Assembly (NCBI RefSeq): GCF_000335475.2
Contig: NZ_ANAH02000031.1
Coordinates: 29,637-93,636, forward strand
From: Cystobacter fuscus DSM 2262
Lineage (GTDB): Bacteria; Myxococcota; Myxococcia; Myxococcales; Myxococcaceae
Direction of reading: 5' to 3'
Length of the DNA: 64,000 nucleotides
Under the pieces are notes generated by a model. The model was not told the origin of the DNA, made no database searches, and saw nothing but the letters and a program-made list of their open reading frames with translations. The translations under genes were made by a program, and so were the position numbers. Positions 41,789 through 50,347 of this stretch are shown here, piece by piece (position 1 is the stretch's first letter; each line of letters begins with the position of its first letter).

Positions 41789-42532
41789 TCAGTGCATCCC
41801 TCCATCCCACCAGCGCTGGTACATGAATGACTTCACCTCGCGATCCATCCGCTCGGCCTGGTCCTGAAGCTCCTGCCGGACCTGGGACGAAGTCGCATTG
41901 ACGATGGTCGCCACATCCTTGGACCCCACCCGGTCGAGGACCTCGAGGATCTGCTCCAACCCATCCTTGTTGAGCAGATCCTGGAGGTCCGGTGTGGTGA
42001 GGATGGTCGTCAAATCCTGCGTGGACAGGGAGAGCAGCCCTGCTTCCAGATAGGCCGTCACGTGGGTCTTGTAGGCGAACTTCCGGAAGTCCTCCGGCTG
42101 GCGTTCGAGCTTGGCGAATTCCAATCCGTCCTCCCGGCGCGCCTTTTCCATCTCCACCTGAAGCAGCTTCAGCGCCTTGTCGCGCCACTCGAGGCCGGCG
42201 AGCGACAACTGCTCGGGCCCCAGCGCCGAAAAGGCCCGGACGTACTTGTCGCCGTATTGCAGGTAGTACGGAGGCGGCTGCACGCCCGGATTGCGCGCAC
42301 GGAAGTCCTCCTCCCTCCTGCGGTAGTAATCCACCCTTCCCGTGGGCACCTCGCGCGGCGAGTTGGCGCCCGGCGAAGCAGCGGGAGCCTGGGAGAGGGT
42401 GTTGCGCTCGGGCGCGGCCAGGGTCCTGATCCCCGGTGCGTTCGGGAGAGGCGGCGCCGCGCCCTGGGTCGCGACGGTTTCATCCAGGGAGGGAGCGGTT
42501 GCACCGGCACGGCCGGTCACGGGAAGGGACAT
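41789..42532 (-). CDS. Uncharacterised 247-residue protein
   Basis: The N-terminal 75 residues are Pro/Ala-rich and disordered. The rest is helical: GDKYVRAFSALGPEQLSLAG, LKLLQVEMEKARREDGLEF, then helices rich in Leu and Asp (LSTQDLTTILTTPDLQDLL) and a final RWWDGGMH. There is no signal peptide, no membrane segment and no catalytic motif. It was not recognised. It lies 2 bp upstream of the Asp-box protein and is probably co-transcribed; the two may form a functional pair. Confidence 0.55.
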   Translation of the reverse strand: MSLPVTGRAGATAPSLDETVATQGAAPPLPNAPGIRTLAAPERNTLSQAPAASPGANSPREVPTGRVDYYRRREEDFRARNPGVQPPPYYLQYGDKYVRAFSALGPEQLSLAGLEWRDKALKLLQVEMEKARREDGLEFAKLERQPEDFRKFAYKTHVTAYLEAGLLSLSTQDLTTILTTPDLQDLLNKDGLEQILEVLDRVGSKDVATIVNATSSQVRQELQDQAERMDREVKSFMYQRWWDGGMH

Positions 42533-42705
42533 GACAGTTCCTGAAGGGGGTTTTCACCCACCCAGAGCAAGGCGCCTGCCACGGACCGCTTCCTCTGGTA
42601 CACCCTCCGCGCCGACCTCCGACGAATCCACGCCGTGGATGGAGCCTCCCGCGGTGTGGATGGGCTCACGAGTTCGGGTGACCTCGACTGAAGGAGCTGA
42701 CCGCC

Positions 42706-43521
42706 ATGAAGCCCCCCATCGGACGCGATACCCAGCTGTGCATGTCACTGGCGGCAAGGCCCGGCAACTTCGGCTCCCGCTTCCACAACCACCTCTACGA
42801 GGCGCTGGGCCTCGACTATGTGTACAAGGCCTTCACGACCCGGGATCTGCCCGCGGCGATCGGCGGCATCCGCGCGCTCGGCATCCGCGGCTGCGCCATC
42901 TCCATGCCGTTCAAGGAGGCGGTGATTCCGCTGCTCGATGGGCTGGAGGCCTCGGCCAGGGCCATCGACTCGGTCAACACCGTCGTGAACGATGGCGGCC
43001 GGCTCACCGGGTACAACACCGACTATGTCGCGGTGCGCGGGCTCATCGAACGGGCCCAGCTCGCTCCGGACACGCCCTTCCTGCTGCGCGGCAGCGGTGG
43101 CATGGCGAAGGCGGTGGCCGCCGCGTTCCGGGACGCCGGGCTACGGGCCGGCACGATCATCGCCCGGAACGAGGCCGCTGGCACCGCGCTCGCCCGGACC
43201 TATGGCTACCGCTGGCAGGCCGAGCTTCCCGACGCGCCGGCCCCGCTCCTGGTGAATGTCACGCCCCTGGGCATGGCGGGCGCCGACCAGGAGGCGCTCG
43301 CCTTCCCCGAGCCCCTCATCGCCGCGTGTGACATCGCCTTCGACGTCGTCGCGCTGCCCATCGAGACGCCGTTCCTCGAGCGGGCCCGCGCGCTCGGCAA
43401 GCGTCTCATCTCCGGCGGCGAAGTCGCCATGCTCCAGGCGTTGGAGCAGTTCATCCTCTACACCGGCGTCACACCAACGGAAGAGCAGGCACGAGCGGCG
43501 GCGGCCTTCGCCCGGGGCTGA
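42706..43521 (+). CDS. Shikimate dehydrogenase-like oxidoreductase (HI0607-like)
   Basis: A 271-residue protein with the SDH fold. The catalytic Lys is in SMPFKEAVIP and the Asp in GYNTDYVAVRGL (substrate-binding Lys/Asp pair). The nucleotide-binding motif LRGSGGMAKAVAAAF replaces the usual GAGGA, as in SDH-like HI0607-type proteins. The N-terminal substrate motif, normally SxS, reads LCMSLAARPGNFG, so the preferred substrate may differ from shikimate. AAGGAG precedes the ATG at good spacing. It stands alone. Confidence 0.8.
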   Translation: MKPPIGRDTQLCMSLAARPGNFGSRFHNHLYEALGLDYVYKAFTTRDLPAAIGGIRALGIRGCAISMPFKEAVIPLLDGLEASARAIDSVNTVVNDGGRLTGYNTDYVAVRGLIERAQLAPDTPFLLRGSGGMAKAVAAAFRDAGLRAGTIIARNEAAGTALARTYGYRWQAELPDAPAPLLVNVTPLGMAGADQEALAFPEPLIAACDIAFDVVALPIETPFLERARALGKRLISGGEVAMLQALEQFILYTGVTPTEEQARAAAAFARG

Positions 43522-43741
43522 GGCCTGCGAGCGCCCTGGACGGACATGCCACGTAAAAAAGCGCTGGCACTGACGCATCAATGCCTCGCCCAGGCGCCCC
43601 CCTCGCCACCCCGCTCGACGAAGCCCTGCCAGTCTCGCGCTCCGGCTGTGCTGAAGCGGGAGAAGAGCCAAACGCGGCTCGGTGAAGTTTGTCCATGGAC
43701 TCGAAGTGGTACGCCGGGGTCGATCCAGCTAACCTCGCCCC
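43522..43741. other. Intergenic region, nothing specific seen
   Basis: 220 bp. The ORFs running through it have poor codon use and no homology-like motif. No hairpin with a T-run was found. Confidence 0.4.
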
Positions 43742-44161
43742 ATGTTCACTTTTGGCCAGCGAATCCTGCGGTCGTTCGTCTCGCTCATGAGTGGATGGGG
43801 TTGCGCACTCCTGGCGTATGTCGCCACGTTGGCCGTGCGCGGGGAGGTGTCCGAAGTGGGCGCGGTCGCGGCCTGGACGCTCGCTTTCGCGCTGATCGGG
43901 TGGGGAGTTGTGGGCCTTCCCCTCGTGAGGTTCATCGATGTGCGCAGCCGGATCTTCCAGGCATGGTGGGGGCCGCTCCTCGGCGCGACGGTTGCGTTCT
44001 GTACGTTCCTGTTCCTGGCTGGCCGATGGTTCAAGCCAGGCACCATGGAGTTCAATCTGTTCTCTGGCTTCGCGGCGATTACCGGGGGCGTGGCCTGGCG
44101 CGTGTACGCAATGCTCGGGCGAATTCGGAGCGAGGTCCCTCCGAACTCGCAACCGCAGTAG
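43742..44161 (+). CDS. Small four-helix membrane protein, unknown
   Basis: A 139-residue protein with four membrane helices (about residues 12-32, 41-64, 73-96 and 104-124) and a short charged C-terminal tail. It was not recognised. It lies at the start of the accessory region and is convergent with the PG-binding/DUF3238 gene, 15 bp away. Confidence 0.55.
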   Translation: MFTFGQRILRSFVSLMSGWGCALLAYVATLAVRGEVSEVGAVAAWTLAFALIGWGVVGLPLVRFIDVRSRIFQAWWGPLLGATVAFCTFLFLAGRWFKPGTMEFNLFSGFAAITGGVAWRVYAMLGRIRSEVPPNSQPQ

Positions 44162-44176
44162 CGGTAGTGCTTCGCG

Positions 44177-45079
44177 TCAGAACTTCACACCCGAAATGGC
44201 CGCCGAGATATCCATCGGAGGGAAGAGCGCGCCGATGCCCTGGCCAGTGGTGAGCGGATTGTAGCCGTACACCAAGACCCCGGCCCCGCTGTTCACCGCC
44301 ACGTAAGCCTCATACGCGGGAAACCCATCGTGCTTGCCGGACAGGGAGCAGGTGCGCGCGATGGGATCAATCAGGAAGGTCACATCGGAGTCGATCGCTG
44401 GCGCGAAGGTCACCAGCGGATTCGAGGCCGCCGTTTTGAATTTGATGCCGATGAGCGAGCCCGAGCGTGAAACGGGTCCATTGGTCAGCTCGGAGGTCGG
44501 AGCCGTGTCGCTCGATTCCACGGCCCCCGTCGAGCAGTCGACCTCGTGCGTGGCCCCCACATGCTTCCAATTGATTGTCTGCTTCAACGAGGAGACCTCG
44601 ACCTCGATCTCCTGATGAGTCCGGTGTGAGGCGCTGATCTCGTTGGAGAAGCCCCGGCCGTCCCCCGTGAAGCACTCCGAGCCGGGAGGCCCGTCCACCT
44701 TCGCCATGGGAATGAAGGTGTTCCACCACACCTTCACCCTGTTGACTGGAACGATCGCCGCCTTGAGCGAATTGAACAGAGCCGTGGTCGGCGAGTTCAT
44801 GCACTGAAGCGTGGACTCGGGATTGCCAGTCAACGTTTTCCAGGTGTTGTCACTCACGACGCCATCAATGGGCAGCCGGAGACGGCTCTGGAGGAGTTTG
44901 ACCGACTCGATGGTTTTCGATCCGTAGAAGCCGTCCGCAGTACCTTTGAAGAGTCCCGCGATCTGAAGGCGCCGCTGCAACTCCTCCACCGCCGAGCCCT
45001 TCGAGCCTAGTTGCAGCTTGTTCACGGAGCTGGCAACAGCCTTCGAATTGGGCTTCATCCGGTTTTGGTTCTGCCTCAT
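44177..45079 (-). CDS. Peptidoglycan-binding and DUF3238-like protein
   Basis: A 300-residue protein without a clear signal peptide. Residues 20-85 form a PG_binding_1 domain (LQLGSKGSAVEELQRRLQIAG, GFYGSKTIESVKLLQ). Residues about 110-300 match the pattern of DUF3238 domains: FIPMAKVDGPP, CFTGDGRGFSNEISASHRTH and alternating beta strands with a late GYNPLTTGQG. DUF3238 proteins are small beta proteins of unknown function, some secreted. PG-binding plus DUF3238 is an uncommon pairing. GGGGGG precedes the ATG. Confidence 0.65.
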   Translation of the reverse strand: MRQNQNRMKPNSKAVASSVNKLQLGSKGSAVEELQRRLQIAGLFKGTADGFYGSKTIESVKLLQSRLRLPIDGVVSDNTWKTLTGNPESTLQCMNSPTTALFNSLKAAIVPVNRVKVWWNTFIPMAKVDGPPGSECFTGDGRGFSNEISASHRTHQEIEVEVSSLKQTINWKHVGATHEVDCSTGAVESSDTAPTSELTNGPVSRSGSLIGIKFKTAASNPLVTFAPAIDSDVTFLIDPIARTCSLSGKHDGFPAYEAYVAVNSGAGVLVYGYNPLTTGQGIGALFPPMDISAAISGVKF

Positions 45080-45264
45080 CGCACGGCCCCCCCTTTGAGT
45101 GTCTCTTCTCTGGAGTGATTTCACTCCCTCTTCCAGCAGCCCGTCTCGGCGCCCTGGACTGTACTCTACCCAACGCAACCACACCAGAGAACCCACTCGT
45201 GGCCCACCACGGCACGAAAAGGTCTACGACCTCTCGACGACGCCCAGCCAAGGGGATGAAGGTC

Positions 45265-46182
45265 ATGGCAGCGACACGCAGAGTGGTCCTCGCGGGAGGC
45301 AGTGGGTTCCTGGGACGTTCGCTCGCCAGGGCATTGGAGGCGCGAGGCTACGAGCCGGTCATCCTCACCCGCTCGCCCCGGCCCGGCCCCACACGCGAGG
45401 TAGCCTGGGACGGAAAGACCGTGGGCCCCTGGTGCTCCGAGATCGAGGGGGCCGCAGCCGTGGTCAACCTCGCTGGCCGGAGCGTGGACTGCCGCTACAC
45501 CCCCGAGAACCGGCGGGAGATCCTCGCCTCGCGGCTCGACTCGGTGCGAGTGCTGGGCGAAGCCCTCCGTCAGTGCGCATCCCCTCCTCCAGTGTGGATC
45601 CAGGCCGTGTCGCTCGCCATCCTGGGCAACTCGGGTGACTCCCCACGCGACGAGAACTCCCCACCGGGCTCGGGGTTCTCGGTGGACGTGTGCCGCCAGT
45701 GGGAGGCCGCCTGCGCCGAGCAGCACCTGCCCGCCACTCGAATGGTCCTGCTGCGCATCGGCTTCGCCCTGGGCCGTGACGGAGGCGCTCTGGACAAGCT
45801 CGCGCGGCTCACCCGCTGGGGGCTCGGCGGCAGCGTGGGCACGGGGCAACAGTACGTGAGCTGGCTACACATCGAGGATCTCGATGCCCTCGTTCTCAGG
45901 GCCATCGAGGACCCCTCCATGCACGGGGTGTACAACGCCACCGGGCCCTCGCCCGTCACCAACGCGGAGTTCATGCGCACGCTACGCCACGTGCTGCACC
46001 GCCCCTGGAGTCCTCCCGTCCCCGCGTGGGCCGTGCGTCTGGGCGCCCGGCTGATGGGCACCGAGGCCGAGCTGGCCCTGAGCGGACGGCGCGGCCTGCC
46101 CCGACGCCTGCAGGAGGAGGGATTCGTGTTCCGCCACACGGACCTCTCGCGAGCCCTGAAGGACCTCTACGGCAAGACGTGA
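45265..46182 (+). CDS. TIGR01777-family NAD(P)-binding protein (extended SDR)
   Basis: About 305 residues from the ATG at 45265 (AAGGGG nine bases upstream; an ATG at 45256 adds three residues). Rossmann start VVLAGGSGFLGRSLARAL, then VVNLAGRSVDCRYTPENR, the catalytic region with QAVSLAILGNSGD, and the family's YVSWLHIEDL and YNATGPSPVTN motifs. TIGR01777 proteins are widespread epimerase-like SDRs whose reaction is not known. Upstream in-frame codons give a 50-residue low-quality extension. Confidence 0.85.
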   Translation: MAATRRVVLAGGSGFLGRSLARALEARGYEPVILTRSPRPGPTREVAWDGKTVGPWCSEIEGAAAVVNLAGRSVDCRYTPENRREILASRLDSVRVLGEALRQCASPPPVWIQAVSLAILGNSGDSPRDENSPPGSGFSVDVCRQWEAACAEQHLPATRMVLLRIGFALGRDGGALDKLARLTRWGLGGSVGTGQQYVSWLHIEDLDALVLRAIEDPSMHGVYNATGPSPVTNAEFMRTLRHVLHRPWSPPVPAWAVRLGARLMGTEAELALSGRRGLPRRLQEEGFVFRHTDLSRALKDLYGKT

Positions 46183-46219
46183 GCCGCGGCGTCACATCGT
46201 GCGCATGCGCACCCGGCGC

Positions 46220-46343
46220 GACGGCCCTGAGTGCTTCCGGGGTGGTCTCGTGCCGCCTGGCCATGGCGGGAGCGAACAACGTCACGGCAGCCGTGGGCGG
46301 CGGCTGCTGATCGAGTCCCTGCACGGTGACCTCACCAAAGCTG
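46220..46343 (-). pseudogene. 124-bp copy of the 3' end of the putative immunity gene
   Basis: The segment matches 51469-51592 with about six mismatches in 124 bp (near 95% identity). Read on the minus strand it still encodes the tail [35 protein letters not shown] of the gene at 51439-52065, but the reading frame opens nowhere upstream and ends in unrelated sequence. It is a gene remnant 24 bp after the stop of the ricin-lectin lipoprotein, in the same orientation. Confidence 0.8.
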
Positions 46344-46367
46344 GCCGCCCCTCCCGCGCTGACTCCG

Positions 46368-49300
46368 TTACAACGCCTTCACCTGGACCACGAGCGTATC
46401 CGAGCTCACGTTGCCGCTCGCATCCCGGGCCTCGAGGCCAATGGAGTGAAGGCCCGCTGGCAGCCGGACGGTGACGACCTGTCCCGAGATGGACGGACAG
46501 CTCACGCCGGACTCCGAGGTCGCGCCCGAGGGCAGACGCCAGGTGAACGTGGTGCCCTGACCCGACAGGTTCCGCGAGGCCGAGGCGTCGAGGGTCACCA
46601 GCGAACCGCCGCCCGCCGAGGACTCGGTGCGGCACTGGTCCGCGCCCGCGTTGGCCACCACGTTGCCCAGGAAGTCGGCCACCGGGAGCTTGACGCGCAC
46701 GGGGTTCTCCCAGACGTAGGCGATGGGCGTGGAGGACCGCGTGAAGCCCGCGAGGGACAAGCTCGCGTTGATGCTGTAGGCCCGCCGACCATCCGTGTGC
46801 GAGTACTCGTAGAGGCCCACGGTCTTCGCCGGCAGGGGGCTGGTGCCAGGCGGCAGCGCATGGAAGAGGACGTCGGGCATGGAGCCGCCCACGACCAGCC
46901 GGCGCCCGGTGCCGCAGGACGGAACATTCCATCCCACGGGCACGGTCCCCGGTGCCTGACGGTCGGGCGCGAGGAAGGGCGCCGCCAGGGGCGCGGACCC
47001 AGGCGCCACGCCCTTCTTGGTCACGAAAGTGCCCGGCAGGCTCGTGCCCAGATCATAGACAGGCACGGGCAGCACCAGCCGCGAGTCCTCGACGTTGAGG
47101 CGGTACATGATCTGGTTGTAGTTGTACCGGGGAGTGATCACCGCCGGGTTCGTATAGGTGTCGGTATGGGTCGCCTCGAGGAACATCGTGCGGCCCCCGT
47201 CCGGCGAGAGGTAGGGATGCACGTAGGGGTTGTAGAACGTGTAGTTGTCGTGGGTGATGATCTTCCGGGCGTTGACCCAGGGGCCCATGGGGGTGTCGCC
47301 CTCGGCGTACCAGATCTCTCCCAGCAAGGACGTGCTGCCATACTGCTGCTGCGAGATGGAGACGAACCGGCCCCGGTACTCGTTCCAGGTGATGGTGCTG
47401 CCCACCAGGAGGAGGCTCCCGCCCGTGGCCGCGTCCCGCGTCTGTCCCGCGAGCGACTGGCCCATGTCGAGGCCCGCGTTCTTGACGTCCTCGGCGGTCG
47501 TCCTCTTCACGCCCTTCTTCCAACCATAGACGAGCGTGCCATCGGAGGCCTTCTCCAGCGCGCCCGAGCCGTCCGTCTTGTACGCGCTGAAGGACTCGTA
47601 CGTGGACTTGTCCAGCAGGGCCTCGGCTGTCGCGGGGATGCGCAGGTACGCCCCGAAGTGGGCGTACTCGCGCTCCGGCGCCCGGAAGCGGATGGCCTGC
47701 CCTCCGCTCGGGAACTCGAAGTTGGCGCCGTAATAGTCGGTGATGACCCGCTCGAAGGTTTGCGTGGTGTCATTGAAGCGCAGCAGGCCCTGGGTGCCCG
47801 GGCCGGGATTCGCCACCCCGGCCTTCATGTAACCAGCGAACAAGCGCTCCTGGCCGCTCGCATCGGGAACCGACACCAGCGCCCCCAGCCAGGTGGGATT
47901 GCTCGTGGGCGCGAACTCCTCGACGATGCCCCGGGAGAAACCATCCGAGCCCGTGTAGTACGTCTGGTTGACGCCCAACTGGGGGTTCAACCCGCCGGAG
48001 GCAGGCAGGTCCGAGAGCGCCGCCGAGGTGCGGAAGTTGCCGAGGGGATAGGCGGGACGATCCGTGTCTCCCCAGGTCCAGAAGATCTTCCCCTTGTACA
48101 CGGTGGAGATGACCGAGTCCTGGCCGTAGACCTTGCCATTGAGCAGGGGCTGGGCGAGGGGCGTTTTGTAACCCAGCAGGATGCTGTCGCGGTAGATGCC
48201 GCCCCCGGTCGTCCGGTAGAGCCGCTCGGCGATGTTCTGCCGTTCCAGGGCGAGCTCCACCTTCGTCCCCCACGCCACGTTGACCGTGCCCGTGAGTGTC
48301 TTGTAGCCGTGGCTCGCCAACGTATAGGCCACCGAGCCCATGTGGTCCGGATCGCAGTAGGCGATGAGGCCCTGGCTGTCGGTGAAGTACTGGCCCCAGG
48401 CGGTGGTGAAGGACACCAGGGGGATGCCCCGATTGTTTTCCTTGTCATACAGCCGAAGGGTCAGACAGCGATCGGGCCCCGGCACGGTGTTGGTCACCAG
48501 GCGGCTCTGCAGGTCTCCCACGTTCATGGCCGGGGCGGTGCCCACCTTGTTCATGGTCACCTCGGCCGAACCACCCTCGACCGGGCGAAAGGCCTTGCCC
48601 CGATAGCCAAAGAAGTCCGCGGGGACCTCGTAGCCCTCGCGGGTGATGTGGAACCAGACATCCTGGTCCATGGAGCCGGGCTCGTAGAACGCCACGACGC
48701 CATGGTTGTCCGAGACGTGGATGACCTTGTTCACCGTCTTGAGCTGGGCGCCCGCGATGGGGGAGCGGGTCGCGGCGTCGAGCACGGTGATCTTGAAGTA
48801 GCGGTGGGTCTGTCCCGTCAGCACGGGATCCTTCGCGGGCATGCCCTTGCCAGGGTCCGCGGGAGGAGTGGTCGTGGGAAGGGCCTGACATGCGCCCGTG
48901 CCGCCATCGACCCAGCCCTGGCCGGCCTGCAAGTCACACGTCCACAGGTGCACCACGGTGCCCGCGGTGCCCTTGCTGCCATCGACATGGAGGCATTTGT
49001 CGTGGCCGCGCCAGACCCACCGGTTGCCCCGCCGTTCCCATTGCTGGTTGGCATTGCCCGACTGACAGTCCCAGAGCTGCACCCTGGTACCGTTGGCGTC
49101 CACGCCCGCATTCACGTCCAGACAGCGGTTGCCCACCCGAAGAGTGCCCCCCGTATAGGTCCAGGTCTGGCTCGCCGCCCCGGTGCAGTGGGCGATCATC
49201 GCCTGCAGCCCGTTGGAGGACGAGGCGGGCCCCGCCTCCAGGCACAGCGCCGTGTTGACCAGGGGATGAATGACCGTGGAGGCCAGCGCGCTCAGGCGCG

Positions 49301-49409
49301 TTCCCGTCTCCAGGGACGCCCCCTCCGGGGCGGGGGCACAATGCAGGAGCACGAGAGACAACACGCTCACGCAGCCACGCCAGGGGCTCGGCAACAAACG
49401 TTCGGACAT
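46368..49409 (-). CDS. Exported ricin-lectin protein with a DUF4185-like propeller
   Basis: A 1013-residue secreted protein. The signal segment ends in LLHCAPAP, a lipobox-like site with an atypical His before Cys. Residues about 50-180 form a ricin B-type lectin domain (CLDVNAGVDANGTRVQLWDC, CLHVDGSK, VVHLWTCD). Residues about 190-400 hold carboxypeptidase-regulatory-like beta domains (TVLDAATRSPIAGAQL). The large central part (GQDSVISTVYKGKIFWTWGD, YYNPYVHPYLSPDG-like blocks) resembles five-bladed glycosidase-like propellers of DUF4185 type. A PKD/Ig-like domain ends the protein. GAGG precedes the ATG. It likely binds or trims polysaccharide at the surface. Confidence 0.75.
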   Translation of the reverse strand: MSERLLPSPWRGCVSVLSLVLLHCAPAPEGASLETGTRLSALASTVIHPLVNTALCLEAGPASSSNGLQAMIAHCTGAASQTWTYTGGTLRVGNRCLDVNAGVDANGTRVQLWDCQSGNANQQWERRGNRWVWRGHDKCLHVDGSKGTAGTVVHLWTCDLQAGQGWVDGGTGACQALPTTTPPADPGKGMPAKDPVLTGQTHRYFKITVLDAATRSPIAGAQLKTVNKVIHVSDNHGVVAFYEPGSMDQDVWFHITREGYEVPADFFGYRGKAFRPVEGGSAEVTMNKVGTAPAMNVGDLQSRLVTNTVPGPDRCLTLRLYDKENNRGIPLVSFTTAWGQYFTDSQGLIAYCDPDHMGSVAYTLASHGYKTLTGTVNVAWGTKVELALERQNIAERLYRTTGGGIYRDSILLGYKTPLAQPLLNGKVYGQDSVISTVYKGKIFWTWGDTDRPAYPLGNFRTSAALSDLPASGGLNPQLGVNQTYYTGSDGFSRGIVEEFAPTSNPTWLGALVSVPDASGQERLFAGYMKAGVANPGPGTQGLLRFNDTTQTFERVITDYYGANFEFPSGGQAIRFRAPEREYAHFGAYLRIPATAEALLDKSTYESFSAYKTDGSGALEKASDGTLVYGWKKGVKRTTAEDVKNAGLDMGQSLAGQTRDAATGGSLLLVGSTITWNEYRGRFVSISQQQYGSTSLLGEIWYAEGDTPMGPWVNARKIITHDNYTFYNPYVHPYLSPDGGRTMFLEATHTDTYTNPAVITPRYNYNQIMYRLNVEDSRLVLPVPVYDLGTSLPGTFVTKKGVAPGSAPLAAPFLAPDRQAPGTVPVGWNVPSCGTGRRLVVGGSMPDVLFHALPPGTSPLPAKTVGLYEYSHTDGRRAYSINASLSLAGFTRSSTPIAYVWENPVRVKLPVADFLGNVVANAGADQCRTESSAGGGSLVTLDASASRNLSGQGTTFTWRLPSGATSESGVSCPSISGQVVTVRLPAGLHSIGLEARDASGNVSSDTLVVQVKAL

Positions 49410-49460
49410 GGTAAACCTCGAATAAATCAAAAAACGAGTTTTACCAGAAAAATTCCTTAA

Positions 49461-49486
49461 GTGCGCCTACCGCTGAGCTATCCCCC
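49461..49486 (-). pseudogene. tRNA-like 5' half remnant
   Basis: On the minus strand the 26 bases read (G5)ATAGCTCAGCGGTAGGCGCAC. TAGCTCAGCGGTAG is the standard D-arm consensus of many bacterial tRNAs, preceded by a G-rich acceptor-like start. The anticodon arm and 3' half are absent, so no functional tRNA is encoded. tRNA 3'/5' fragments are common scars of element integration. Confidence 0.6.
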
Positions 49487-49497
49487 ATTTTAGCAAG

Positions 49498-49640
49498 GGG
49501 GCAGGCGATCTGAACGAAGCCACGGCGGCCTGGGTGGTGGGGCTCCATGCCAGGCGATTTCGGACGGAGGAGACGTTCCGGGACACGAAGGCTCTGCGCT
49601 TGGGACTGGGCCTGTCCTGGGTGAAAGCGCGTTCAACGGA
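49498..49640 (+). pseudogene. Remnant of an IS4-type DDE transposase
   Basis: The frame encodes a fragment with RRFRTEETFRDTKALRLGLG and KARSTERRD. The EETFRDxK / RxGLGL / STER pattern is the C-terminal catalytic region of IS4-type transposases (the Glu of the DDE triad, with the following Lys). No N-terminal part, terminal inverted repeats or target-site duplication is evident. It abuts the tRNA-like remnant. Confidence 0.65.
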
Positions 49641-49720
49641 AAGACGCGACCGCCAAGTAGAAAGGCCGGTGCCGAAGCTCATGGCTCTCGGCACCGGCCT
49701 ACTCTTCTCTTGGTACGAAA

Positions 49721-50140
49721 CTACGTGGCGCCACCACTCCGGACCTGCCACGACCCACGTTGAAGCTCCAGCGACTTACACTGTTGATTAGCGACGTCCC
49801 AGGTGAATGTCAGCTTGTCATTGTCCTTGAGTGCGTAAACGAGATCGACAAAGACTTGGGGTGGGTTGTTCAGGACACAGACCCCGTCGGTGCCGCTGGC
49901 ATCCCTGGCATGGCAATACAATCTCTGGGTTGCTCCCAAGGCCGCAATCTCCACCTTGATCTGGCACTGAATGACGGATTTTGTATCAGACGAGTTCTGC
50001 ACGCCAATGAACGAACCCGCCGCAACAGCCGTGCCCGACGGGGGAATGGAGAGGTAGATCTCAAAATTCGTCTTGTCGCCCGCGACGGCGGCTGTAGACA
50101 GAAGGGCAATACAAACAAAGGCCAGTTTCGTGACTTTCAT
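49721..50140 (-). CDS. Small exported protein, unknown
   Basis: A 139-residue protein with a clear signal peptide (MKVTKLAFVCIALLSTAAVA, cleavage after Ala-Val-Ala). The mature part is beta-rich, with Cys in CQIKVE, LYCHARD, GVCVLNN and QQCKSLE (two possible disulfides). Codons are less GC-rich than in core genes. It was not recognised. A plausible promoter with an overlapping palindrome is present upstream. Confidence 0.65.
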   Translation of the reverse strand: MKVTKLAFVCIALLSTAAVAGDKTNFEIYLSIPPSGTAVAAGSFIGVQNSSDTKSVIQCQIKVEIAALGATQRLYCHARDASGTDGVCVLNNPPQVFVDLVYALKDNDKLTFTWDVANQQCKSLELQRGSWQVRSGGAT

Positions 50141-50170
50141 GGTTCCTCGATGTGAGCCGATTGTTACAGC

Positions 50171-50205
50171 GAGTAAAACCTACTTTACTCCCAGAGAAGT
50201 GTCAA
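50171..50205 (-). promoter_or_regulatory. Sigma-70-like promoter with overlapping dyad
   Basis: On the minus strand TTGACA (50205-50200) is separated by 17 bp from TAGGTT (50182-50177), just upstream of the small exported protein. A perfect inverted repeat GAGTAAA-6-TTTACTC (50171-50190) overlaps the -10 and spacer, a position suited to repression. Confidence 0.45.
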
Positions 50206-50347
50206 ACGAGGTCGGCCCAGGCATCCAGCACGGACGCACCGCCCACTCCGGCCACGGCACCCGGCCGAGGCTAGCCGAGGGGGAGTACACGTCGGAAGCC
50301 CTCGTTCTTTCTCCGGAGCTGGCCCGGTGGGGCTGCCGCCAAGGCCC

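Larger units (their letters stand above)
49410..49720. other. Intergenic region with element remnants
   Basis: 311 bp without an intact gene: an AT-rich promoter-side stretch (49410-49460), a tRNA-like 5' fragment (49461-49486), a transposase remnant (49498-49640) and a low-information tail up to the stop of the next gene. Confidence 0.6.

Noticed and set aside
43546..44253. Open frame across the intergenic region and the small membrane gene
   Set aside because: It overlaps a better gene at 43742-44161 and has poor codon use and no motif.
46326..49460. A 1044-codon plus-strand frame opposite the ricin-lectin lipoprotein
   Set aside because: The minus-strand protein has lectin and propeller motifs and a signal peptide; the plus frame has none.
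49482..49501. CCCCC...GGGGG hairpin as a terminator
   Set aside because: Only a 5-bp stem, no T-run, and it overlaps the tRNA-like and transposase remnants, so base pairing is probably accidental.
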